Source: Phoronis australis
Lineage: Eukaryota > Phoronida > Phoronidae
Assembly (NCBI GenBank): GCA_002633005.1
Contig: NMRA01000393.1
Coordinates: 56,706 to 120,705 of the forward strand
Direction of reading: 5' to 3'
DNA length: 64,000 nt
In this document: positions 31,801-41,405 of the stretch, one piece after another
Layout of the letters: each line of letters starts with the position of its first letter
How positions within the stretch are numbered: the first letter of the stretch is position 1
The notes under the pieces: generated by a model
What the model was told of the DNA's origin: nothing
What the model saw: only the letters and a program-made list of their open reading frames with translations
Database searches by the model: none
Program-made: the position numbers and the translations under genes

Positions 31801-34800
31801 TCAGAAGTTAGCCAGAATTTGAATCTTTTTAAAGGGTTATTTTTACCTGTTTATCACCAGCAACAGTAGCAGCAGTAATAGGAGCAACGTCGTCGTTGGC
31901 AGCGGCGGAAGTTTAAACTTTGCGCTATGATTTTGATTTGGCAGTCTTGTAAATTTCAATTGAAATATTGATTTGTTCATTAAAATATCAATTCACAGTC
32001 AGAACCCGAAATAGCATTGAGTGAAGATGTGGACTTTAATAAGAAATTCATCGACTTCCACCCAGAGGTACTTCCTGTTCGAACTCGGATGCAGGCTTGC
32101 AGTAAGTACTTGTGAAGACGCATAACATTTTCACGCCCATATGAAATTTTGTTATGAGTATTATGAACTCGTCATGATTAAAAAGAATGAAAGTGATGAT
32201 ACCGAAAAAATCAGTTGTGAAATATGCAAAAAGGTATTCAGTAGCGGAAATTCATTCTGAAAAGGACTATCCACCATGTAATGACGTAAGAACTATCCAC
32301 CATGTAATTACGTAGTCTTTATTTGCCACTTCTCGTTCATAAGTCATTTTTGGCTTTGATATAAATGGAGAGAGAACACCACATTGAATTCTCAATATTA
32401 CTGAAAACAAGTATGGTTCTCTTGCAACGCCCCTAATTTAAGGAATAAGTCCCTAATTGTTATAATACAGTTAAGGGCTCAGTTTTCAGTTGTATTTTTA
32501 GAAAATGTCAGTGGTCAAAGAGGTGCTCATAATAAAGATAAAGTGATAGAAAAACATAACTGTTAACACCTAGCAAATAGCAGATTTTGGGAACTTATTC
32601 GAGCCCCTGTGCCATGCGACTGGGCACAGGATCTACTGAATACTAGCCCTCACACTGAGGTATCGAGATCATTTCGGTAACATGCGTTACGTTTCACTTT
32701 TGTCTACTTATTAGTAATTGGATGGTGGTTTGCTCATGAGCTCGCGACTTTAACCAGCGTGCACTAGCAAAATGGCTGCCTTTGATGTGATTGGTTGTCA
32801 ATGCCAAAATTTCGCCCCGTAAATATCTCGTGAGTGTCTAACGTTAGGGATCACGCCCCCGAGCTAATTTGAAATTGTCTTTGATCGCCACAATCGTTTA
32901 GTTTCTTGTCACCCTAGGTAATAAAAAGTGTGTACGCCCACGACTTGCCTATAACAAGTATGCAGCGTACGAAGTGGAACTGGAGAAAGAAGAAGCGCGC
33001 AAACAGTTGCGGAAACAACTCAAAAGAAGACAAGTTAGTTGTGAAGGCCTTCAACAAACAGTGGTCAAAAGTGTCCACCGGCGCCATGACGCCTTGAGAG
33101 GCAACCCGGATAAACAAAGCGTGGCGTCTAAATATACGTTCGTATCTCACTTCATGCGTTACGGAAGTAAAACGGTAAATCATTTTTGTGCCTTTTGAAC
33201 CCATTTGTGATATTTATTAAGCTTGGTGCTGACGATTTCTTGACCCAAAACACAGTGACATATCATCTTTCAGCCGAAATCGATTATCTAGATTAATCTT
33301 TACTTGGGGATCAACTACAGTCAAGCACCTGTAGTGTGGCCTTGGTATTGTCGGCTCAGGCCTTTGATTAAACTAAAATGTACTGTGGCTATTCGTCAGC
33401 GCCTTTTCCAGGTCTTCATTTTTCCCACCAAGGGTCACCCAATTCCTCTTCAGAAGTGTATGAGTTCTGAGTACTTGTTTCAGATGCGAAAATTTCAAAG
33501 TCGCTTTTCCTTCAAAGACGCGGAACTTTTGATTTTGACACGTAACCGCTATAAAATTATCTCTACTTGTTCCTTACTCGGATAAAAACTGGTTCTTGGG
33601 GTTGGGGAGAACTGACAATTCGCTAGTACTTGAAACTATAGCCAGCATAAAATGACCCGCCCTGAGAAGTTGAATTGTTTAGCATGGCCTCTAGCGATAA
33701 CGAGGCTAGAAAATACCTCTTATTTGAGTAAGTTGTGACAATTTTATAACTGTTCTAAATCAAAAGTTAGCCTTGTTTGTAAGTCGCTCTAATGCTTGTG
33801 TGAAAACTACAGTGATAAGTGTTTAATAAAAGACGATGTTGCTAACATCCAATCGCGTCGTGCCAGCATGTTGTTCGCACCTCAACAAGTTGGTCTTATG
33901 CTAAACTGCGGAGACAGTGTCGTCGCTTTTTTCATTTTCGAACATAAGCCCGTGTGGTCCAAGTAAAAATTAGAAGAGACATTTTATTGACAAACTTAAC
34001 CTGTCAGTGCATAGGAATGTAGTGATCGTCTGAAGGGTATGTACTTTCATGGCAAAAACAATTCCGAACATGATTTGGTGCGCTTTTCAGTTGTTCGATT
34101 ACTCATCCCATGAATAAAAATCCTATTGGGCAGAATTTATTTTCAATTTCTTAAAATTTTTGTAAATGTCTGTCCAACTCTGATAGTTTGATGATGATTT
34201 GTATTTTAGCGACATTTAATGAGTCAAAAAGCCAGGGCCGTGAGCAGACCTTCACGGCCTTTCAGTGACGTCAGACATAAAGCAAGGTCGTATGAATCGT
34301 TCGGAGAGTCAGTTCTGCACAAAGTTGTAAGGCAAGGGAACTGGGTAAGCATATTAACTAGAGCAATCGCCCTTTAGGCTTGGCGTTCACGAAGTGTTGC
34401 CCGCTCAGTTCGCTGCCTCAAGTTTCAGTTAGCTGTTGACATGTTGCTCAGGTCAAGTTGTCTTTATTGATGGAACTAAGCACTAGTTTGGTATTAACTT
34501 GTTTTCACGCCAGGCCTGACGTTGGATTTCTTACACTTGGAAGTAGCTGGTGGAGTGCGTCGCATTGTGTTCGTGAAATAGTCAAGGGGACGTCACCACA
34601 AGTTAATAAGAGTACAAGTGGTCAAGCTTGTTGTGGTGTCCAAGACTGGGTTAACTGAGCCAAATGTGTTTGGGCGTATGGCCGGAAAAGGAAACAGACT
34701 ATTTAGTGCACATGCGTTGTATTTCGTCAAAGTTTTGTTCTGTGTTACTTCGTGTGTTTCCGTTTCAATTCAAAGACGTAATTCGAAAATTGACAACAGG

Positions 34801-37800
34801 TAATGAACCAACTCTAATTCATTTCCGGTCGTTGTTGGAAATGTGTTGTTGATGTCGAGCCGTCTTGTTTTGTAGGAAGTGTGTTTGGCATGTTTACAAT
34901 CTTTCGATGGTGACGTGGACGCACGCAATAACGCTGGCTTCACTGCGTTGCACGAATGTTGCACAAAAGGATTCTGTGACGTAGCCGAAGTACTATTAAA
35001 GTACGGGGCTGATGTCAACTGTACTTCTCTAGAAGGCGTTCGGTGAGTCAGACTGTTGCAAGATGTCTCATTATTTTTATAGACATCACAAAACGAAGAG
35101 CATAAATTATTTTTGTTCTGTGTGCTCCCCTATGCCTCTCTGTCTTCAAAGTTCCAGGATTTTTTATGAAATTTGGCAAATCGGTTACAATTAGGAGACT
35201 CCATGCCTTTCCACTTTCAGACTGATTCAAGGTATTCTGTTTCAGCTAAATTCCAATTTTATTGTATTTTGTTCGTCAAATCACACAAAGGATCATTATG
35301 AAAATTCGCAGATGTGTTTTTAGTTGAGACTGCTTTTTTTCGTCCCCAGCTGTGTCTCCGTAATCCTTTACAGGATGCTTATGAACTTTGGCTCGTGATT
35401 TCCTATGAATACAACTGCTGACAACGACATTTGGACGGATATGACTACCGCTCTGTCTCCAATGGCAGTTGTATTTTTACTTTTGCCTTTGCTTCTGTAG
35501 TGTTTCTTCAAGTTGAAGGTTTTCGTGAAATTTAGCAAATAAGTTGCCATAATGGGACGAATTTACTTCGTCTGTGTGTCCTAAGGACCATTGTTATTAT
35601 TGTCACCCTGAAGTCATCTCCACTGATTTGACTACAGAACAATTTGAGAACAATGTCTTATTGTGAAAGGCTCTAAACCAAAAAGTTGTGTTTGAGGATG
35701 TGTTGGCATTGTTGCCCCTTATAGTGTGTGGAGCTTATCTCTGTGGTAACATCGCTTGTAAATTAAAACGTTGCGTTAAGGTACGTCCAGTGTTGTAGTG
35801 GGGCCAAGGCGCACGTGGGCGCAGCCAACCACCTTTTGGGATTTGAACGTAGCGCCTACGCACCGTAAGTTACGTTAAGTGCTCAAGGTGATACGGTGGG
35901 ATTTGGGCGCCTAGTTACCTCTAACTTTACCACTACAGCATTGGGTACGTCAGGCAAAATAACTAGGATTCTTTTAGTTAGTGTTTCATCAATATTTAAA
36001 AAACTCGGTTTACCTTCAACTCCTGAAATACGAGGGATCGAAGCCCCGGTTTAAAATAATTTCCGAGTATTTAAAGATGGCTGACACTACGTTTTTGGTA
36101 AAGAAAAAATTGAAACTCGGCCAATGAATTTAAATTATGTGACCATGTTTTGCAAGCCTAACTACACACTAAACAAAAGTAGACGATTTACCGTACTCCT
36201 CCGCGTTGCCGCCCATGGCGCTTAAATTGGGAATCTAAAAAACGGGGTGGGCGGTAAGCGCCTAGCATGGGCAGTTAAAATCGAAATTTTTGAAAAGTCG
36301 GGAGTTGCTGCTTACTGCACGGAGGACCAATTTTACCCTGACGGAGCTACACTGACGTCGGAGTTCAAGCATATCAAATAAAATATAGGTCGGGGGATTG
36401 AAGTAACGTACTTCGACGGCCTGCGCACACGATACAGTGGTGTCGTGATCCTGAGCGTGATTGGGTTTTTATTTACTTCGGGCGCTGCTGGTCATCTCTT
36501 AGAACTAAGGTATTCCTACAGGTAGGCGTGCGTTCAGTAGGGCAAATTTCTTGAGAGAAAGGGCAGATCAAACAAGACTGCGCTAGTTCGTGGTTTATTT
36601 TCAAGGGAAGCACTTGATTGTGTAAAGATTTGATTACCGCTGGACACTTAGGTAACCAGCACGTGCTAATGATTGACAGGTCTTTTTATTGAATACTTTG
36701 AACAGTGTAACATTTTATTTATCCCACGCGCGTTGAATCTGTCGAGGGAAATACGGCCATGAAATAAAGTTTTCCGTATTCACCTCCCGCACTTCTTCAA
36801 CAGCGACCTCTGACATGGAAAGTTCAAAAGGTAGGTCAATGTCGACTCGACATTTTCAGCCGGTTCGATCATCGAACTTTCCGAATATAGTATAAAGTAA
36901 TACAGTTGCAACAGTGTAACACTCGACATGCAACCAGGCCCTAAACGTAAAATCTGGAACAAATTTGTTAATTAGAAGACACTTATGTCTCAGTTTTCAA
37001 TTGCTGAATACTAAATCGTTTGCAACTCAGGTACCGATTCCTAGGAAATTAAAATATCAAATATTGTTTTTTAACTATTTCCAGGAGATGTTACAAGTTC
37101 ACTGCTACCTCTTTTCAAGAAATAAATCGTTACTTTCGAAACTGTTTCTTTTACAAGAGAAAACTTGCATCCTAACGCGCAAGTACATACATACAGGTTG
37201 TGATCCGCTATGTGAGCAGTCTGGGTGAGGTATTTGAAAAATCTGCTAAAAAATTAGGAAACTTAGGAATTCGAAGCGCATGGGATAAATACAAAACTAC
37301 CTCGGTTGGTGTACATGAAGTAATATCCCACTCGACCTTATTCCGCGTATCGACCTCTACCTTCGGTCTCGGTCTATACGCGTAATAATGTCTCGTGGGA
37401 TATTACTTCATGTACGCCACTCACGTTTTGTGTATATGCATTGTATACTTCTTTGTTAGTTCAGAGCCAAGACCACTGTTGTTCAAAACACGTGCTCAAC
37501 AATCGAACGATACTACTATTAGGCAATGGGGGTACTCGGTCAGAATGTTCGACTTGCGCTAATGACAAGTTGATTTTTGCGCTCATGCCTTTGGTTGAGC
37601 GCTTCCATTTTGGTGTCAGGAGTGAAAGTCATTAAAAACATGCGTTTAACCAAGACGGGAACAGCGACACAAGTTGGCTTGTCACAATGGACCATGTCTT
37701 CGTGTTTCAATACTCAGGGTGGTTATGTTTCGTGTGCTGTCACGGGGAATCACAGAAAGGTTGGCCATGGACGTGATATCCCTGTCAAGTACTGCCTTGT

Positions 37801-40800
37801 TGGTTCTTCTACAGCGAAGCATGTGCGCACCGGGGGGGGGGGCTCTTTTGANNNNNNNNNNNNNNNNNNNNNNNNNNNNNNNNNNNNNNNNNNNNNNNNN
37901 NNNNNNNNNNNNNNNNNNNNNNNNNNNNNNNNNNNNNNNNNNNNNNNNNNNNNNNNNNNNNNNNNNCCCCCCCCCCCATTTGGCGAAGTGGGCAAAACGG
38001 TCCGCCCCAGAGAAACAAAAAGTCCGACAAAGCGAGACAAAAGCTCACTAAAAAGACGCAGAGGCACAGTTCACAGTCCTGAAAAGTGGTACCCCTTTTT
38101 TTCACGATTTTTCGTCAGCAAAAGGTACACACCGACAGAAATTCGATTCCCCCCATTTTTAAGGCTGGGTGCGCGCATGGTAAGGCAAGGTCCCGGTTCT
38201 GCTATAATTGATTGATTGTCACAGAAATGTAAGCGAGTTGCGCACGTTTTGGATTCTTAATTTTGTGCGAGGAACGTTCACAGAAGTACAGATACGTTTA
38301 CGGAAGTCTCGATCGTGAAAAATTAGGGGTGGGCGGTAAGCCGAGCATTTGCCGTAACCCGGACGAGTACGATAAATTGGCAGAAGCATCAAAATCATAA
38401 GGTCTGAAAATGGCCAATCAAGGTTTGTCACGTACATGTAGTTGAGGTTGTCTCAAATCAGTGGCCTACTATCAAGGTTTGCCACTTACATGTAGCTGAA
38501 GTCGTCTGAAATCAGCGGCACAATTGGGACGTCATTATGAGAATAGACATTAAAAATGTTCTTATCATTTTTTACAGTCTAACATAGTACAATTTTAAAC
38601 ATTAATTCCACGAACCACGTTAATATTTACCTTTAATTACAAATAACTACCACGAACTGGAAGAGTTTCATCTGACCGAAATGTTGAAGTCTGTGAAAGG
38701 GATATCATCATCGAAAATAGGGATTTTAGGAGATCAGCCTCGGCTTGGAATCGAAGCGATGGCGTGGTCTAACAATCTGTTGGAGTAGATAACCCCATTG
38801 GATGAATGGTAGAATATTTTAAACTGAATTAAGTGACTCAGTCATCGACCTTCGGCGAAATCTGGATGATTACAGCGAGAACTGTCGTTTCATAATAAAA
38901 TCACAGAACACAATTAAGGAGTTGTAAACCTAATTCAAAATTGTATACGTGGTTACAACAGTGATTATGCAATGGAAAGCGGCGACATGGTTGTAACCTA
39001 TTGACGTCAGTCGCAAACGACTGTTTGACTGCTCTCTCATCTAGATCAACTTGTTCTAGCGCAGCAAATTTACGCCATCTTTAAGAAATTGGACAAGTTG
39101 CACTCGAGCATGTTAACACATTGCGACCATAGACATGAAACGCCAACTCCGCATATTTTCAATGGACGAAATCTGTGATGTTACGCACAATGAGATAATT
39201 TTGCTCGTTGGTTACGCAAAAGCCGTGACGTCATTGTTCACTAGCGACACCTGGCAGACTTAGCACGCTTTACTTCTGGCAAGTTTGTCGTCTGCTGTTC
39301 GTGCTCATTTCGTCGGGATTTGGATTGGCGATTTTGCCCAACTCACATCCGTGTTTAAATTGAACGTTAACTTCCTAAATAAAGCTCATGTTAATACTCC
39401 AGAAATAACCACCAGGCCTACTTAGCCTAAAAACCAATCCCACACTTCAACAGCACTTCACATACTCCACGGGAGTTTCATTTTAAGCTCGAATGCGCGC
39501 CGGCGCTGCTCAGAATTTATGGACTCCACTTTTGGAAGACCTTGAACAGCGTTTCAAGGCCGATTTTTTTGTCGTTTTAATAGACAGTAAAATAGATGGA
39601 AGTTTCCCGTCACAATACACTAACCGGAAGCTGAGTTTGCTAGGATATTTTGCACAAAAATGTCGGGAGTTGCGAACTGTTGTCGATATTATATGGTCCA
39701 ACTTATGACTGGTCAAACAACTGGTTCAGGGCTTAAACGAAACTGGTTAAACACAAATAGATTAAATATTTGGTGTTGGTAAATGCACAAACTTGTTGAC
39801 AAAGTTCCGCATAACATTGGCAGACTGTTCACCTCCCCCATTCACTTTCTTAGAAAACAAATGTTTGTTTATCTAATAATCTAAATCTTTTACATGGTGC
39901 ACAGAACTGTTTAACTGTGTATGTATGTTTAGAACTAACCACAACATACATTATTTCAGTCCAATTCATGATGCCGTCGATAGCAATCACCTGCAATTAG
40001 TGCGACTTCTTATTGAATATGGTGCGGATCCTACTGTGGTTACATATTCGGGGCAGACACCAGTCAGTTTGGCCACCACCGACGAGATGAAATTGTTTAT
40101 CTCGGGTTACCTAGGAGATGTTAATGGGACACTTTGTGACGACGGAAGTTCCTGGAAGTTCCCGGCTCCTTTTGAAAAAGGTGTGTTTCAGAAAGTCACA
40201 TTCTTCTTTTAGTATAACAAAGGGAAATTAAGCTTGTTGATATTCAAGAGTGAGGATTTATAGGAGTTAACCTTGAGCTTTTTGCCCAATTATTTATCTA
40301 TCTGAGTAGCACCACCTACCAACATTGGTTCAAAACGTAAATTGGCAATTAACACCCAAATGTAACAGTGAAGTTGAGCTTTTACCTCAAAATGTACTAT
40401 TCTTAGTACTGAATTTTTTTAAGTAACAACCTAGTGCGTTTCTTCACTAGGAGCTATAAAAATTACATATGAAAATAAACGGATCAAGGCCAGGCCGTGT
40501 AATGAAGTCAGAGTCCACTTCGTAAGATGGCCACCACCGGATTGACATGACCTCACAAAATTGTTCTTGGTGATCACCATCCTTTGATTGTCATTAATTG
40601 ACGGTTTCCTTAGGTACCTCACAACCAATGAGCCAATGAATTGATGTACTACTCACTGTTCGCTGATTTCAGATGTACAAGGTTTGTAAGAGTTTACCCT
40701 GTAGACAGGAACGTGTTTCAGCTTGGCTCAAAAGCGTTGTTAGGGCTCATCAAACTGAACTGATCACCATTACACCGTGTTAACCTTACCATCACCTGGA

Positions 40801-41004
40801 TTCCATTAATAACCAATTTATCACAATGTATGTTATCAATTTTCGTTGACATCTCTGAATAATACAAATGTGTGTTGATTGTATATCTTGTAATGTCTTG
40901 ATATAATACATTTCAGGAAGTTGTGACCTACTAAAAGATGTACCTTCGGATGACGAAAGCTGCTGGACTGACATAGATTTTGAAATGGAATCGTCGTTAA
41001 AAAG
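25952..41004 (+). CDS. BCOR: BCOR-family transcriptional corepressor (3' partial)
   Basis: Seven exons join in phase (25952-28813, 31999-32101, 32918-33174, 34210-34344, 34876-35042, 39960-40180, 40917-41004), giving about 1277 residues. BCOR/BCORL1 proteins are nuclear corepressors of the non-canonical PRC1.1 complex. Identification rests on the ankyrin region (residues ~1108-1225), which matches human BCOR closely: NAGFTALHECCTKG against NAGYCALHEACARG, LLKYGADVNC against LLEYGADVNC, PIHDAVDSNHLQLVRLLIEY against [20 protein letters not shown], and YGADPTVVTYSGQT against YGADPTLATYSGRT. The N terminus carries PLDLS (4-8) and PIDLR (18-22), the CtBP-binding pattern. The long first exon is disordered with two internal repeat regions and a lysine/arginine-rich end. 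The C-terminal PUFD domain is not visible before 64000. The start is ATG 25952; the open frame upstream has no ATG. Confidence 0.9.
28986..29262. repeat. 34-bp minisatellite, 8 copies (BCOR intron)
   Basis: The unit is ATTATTGGTGTCGATGGAAA followed by GTGAACAATTAATT, with a few single-base variants. Confidence 0.93.
29263..31998 (+). other. BCOR intron, rest
   Basis: No exon was recognised; the phase-0 join from 28813 to 31999 needs none. Open frames at 31175-31360 (+) and 31273-31629 (-) show no domains. Confidence 0.5.
30276..30737. repeat. ~200-bp diverged direct duplication (BCOR intron)
   Basis: Blocks 30276-30472 and 30543-30737 share order and words: GTGATTGGTT, CCAATAA, ACTCGAG, ACATATCGT, GGTGTTCTAATTTG, CAGCT and GGTATTTTTG/GGTATAAAAT. 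Confidence 0.65.
31999..32101 (+). CDS. BCOR: BCOR exon 2 of the coding set
   Basis: Acceptor TTCACAG, donor GTAAGT, 103 bases. It reads SEPEIALSEDVDFNKKFIDF and HPEVLPVRTRMQAC, then one base of the next codon. Phases fit both neighbours. Confidence 0.75.
32275..32325. repeat. Short direct repeat, 2 copies (BCOR intron)
   Basis: AACTATCCACCATGTAATTA and its partner GACTATCCACCATGTAATGA lie in tandem. Confidence 0.7.
32330..32640 (+). repeat. Dispersed repeat family, copy 3
   Basis: Shares TTTGGCTTTGATATAAAT, CAACGCCCCTAATTTAAGGA, AAGGGCTCAGTTTT and CTCATAATAAAGATAAAG with the copies at 19805 and 24140. It lies in the BCOR intron before exon 3. Confidence 0.6.
32918..33174 (+). CDS. BCOR: BCOR exon 3 of the coding set
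   Basis: Acceptor CACCCTAG, donor GTAAAT, 257 bases. It encodes a highly charged helix (YEVELEKEEARKQLRKQLKR) and a basic segment, ending in phase 0. The helix may be a short coiled coil. Confidence 0.75.
34210..34344 (+). CDS. BCOR: BCOR exon 4 of the coding set (start of ankyrin region)
   Basis: 45 codons between TTTTAG and GTAAGC. The end FGESVLHKVVRQGNW aligns with human GETLLQRAARLGY, the first ankyrin helix. Confidence 0.85.
34876..35042 (+). CDS. BCOR: BCOR exon 5 of the coding set (ankyrin repeats)
   Basis: Acceptor TTGTAG, donor GTGAGT, 167 bases. It carries DVDARNNAGFTALHECCTKG and VAEVLLKYGADVNCTSLEGV, canonical ankyrin helices closest to BCOR. It ends two bases into an arginine codon completed by the next exon. 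Confidence 0.95.
35775..35955. mobile_element. MITE-like inverted-repeat element (BCOR intron)
   Basis: ACGTCCAGTGTTGTAGTGG near the left end mirrors CCACTACAGCATTGGGTACGT near the right end with a few mismatches. The interior is rich in GCGCC words and has no frame. Confidence 0.5.
37311..37415. repeat. Long hairpin (BCOR intron)
   Basis: GTACATGAAGTAATATCCCA at 37311 is matched by its exact reverse complement ending at 37415. Inner arms (TTATTCCGCG and CGCGTAATAA; CGACC and GGTCT) pair imperfectly around a small loop near 37360. It could be a small MITE or a hairpin RNA. No target duplication is evident. Confidence 0.75.
37821..38178. mobile_element. GC-ended inverted-repeat element, copy 2 (contains the gap)
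   Basis: Ends ATGTGCGCAC and GTGCGCGCAT. The interior CCATTTGGCGAAGTGGGCAA matches copies at 24631 (inverted) and 41236. The G and C homopolymers flank the assembly gap. Confidence 0.65.
37852..37966. other. Assembly gap (115 N)
   Basis: A run of N lies between a G tract and a C tract. Open frames crossing it are meaningless. Confidence 0.99.
38404..38518. repeat. ~56-bp tandem duplication (BCOR intron)
   Basis: ATCAAGGTTTGTCACGTACA with TGTAGTTGAGGTTGTCTCAA is followed by a diverged copy. Confidence 0.75.
39960..40180 (+). CDS. BCOR: BCOR exon 6 of the coding set (ankyrin repeats)
   Basis: Acceptor TATTTCAG, donor GTGTGT, 221 bases. PIHDAVDSNHLQLVRLLIEY and GADPTVVTYSGQTPVSLATT are followed by MKLFISGYLGDVNG, matching the human BCOR segment after the last ankyrin repeat (MEKFLTDYLNDLQG). 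Confidence 0.95.
40917..41004 (+). CDS. BCOR: BCOR exon 7 of the coding set (acidic linker)
   Basis: Acceptor ATTTCAG, donor GTTGGT, 88 bases. DVPSDDESCWTDIDFEMESS resembles the acidic DDAYSDVFEFEFSE linker before the PUFD domain. It ends two bases into a codon. The donor is weak, so the 3' boundary is the least certain. Confidence 0.75.
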
Positions 41005-41235
41005 GTTGGTTTGCTGTTTTTATCATTTTCTTTGGTTGCTTCACACCTTAAAAGATTGATATCGCTTTTTCATGGTCTTAATAATTGAGAACTCGTGTTG
41101 AGATTAAATTATCTGATAGGTCATACATAGTCCCTTGTGTTCAAGTGGTTCTGAGGAACTAGATCACCTCCAAATTAGTGACAATGTGATCCCAATTTTG
41201 CCCTGAAATCGGGTGGTTATGTAGTAGCATCATTC

Positions 41236-41405
41236 ATGCGCGCACTCATGGGTGCTCGGGGGTTCAAACGAGCCCCCTCCCCCCATTTGGCGAAAACATC
41301 CGCCTCGGAGAGACAACAAGTCCTAGAAAATGAGGCAAAAGTCCACTAAACATGCCCCCTCCCCCTTTTTTTAGTCCCCACATATTGAAGGCTGGGTGCG
41401 CGCAT
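41236..41405. mobile_element. GC-ended inverted-repeat element, copy 3
   Basis: Ends ATGCGCGCAC and GTGCGCGCAT. The interior has CCCCCCATTTGGCGAAAA and AAAAGTCCACTAAA, shared with the other two copies. It is shorter (170 bp), consistent with internal deletion. Confidence 0.7.

Larger units (their letters stand above)
35043..39959 (+). other. BCOR intron between the two ankyrin exons
   Basis: This 4.9 kb intron holds hairpin elements, an N gap and repeats listed separately. No exon is needed by phase (CG + T joins an arginine codon) and none was recognised. The + frame at 39493-39708 has no known domain. Confidence 0.5.

Noticed and set aside
37577-38215. Long frames crossing 37852-37966
   Set aside because: They are held open only by the N gap.
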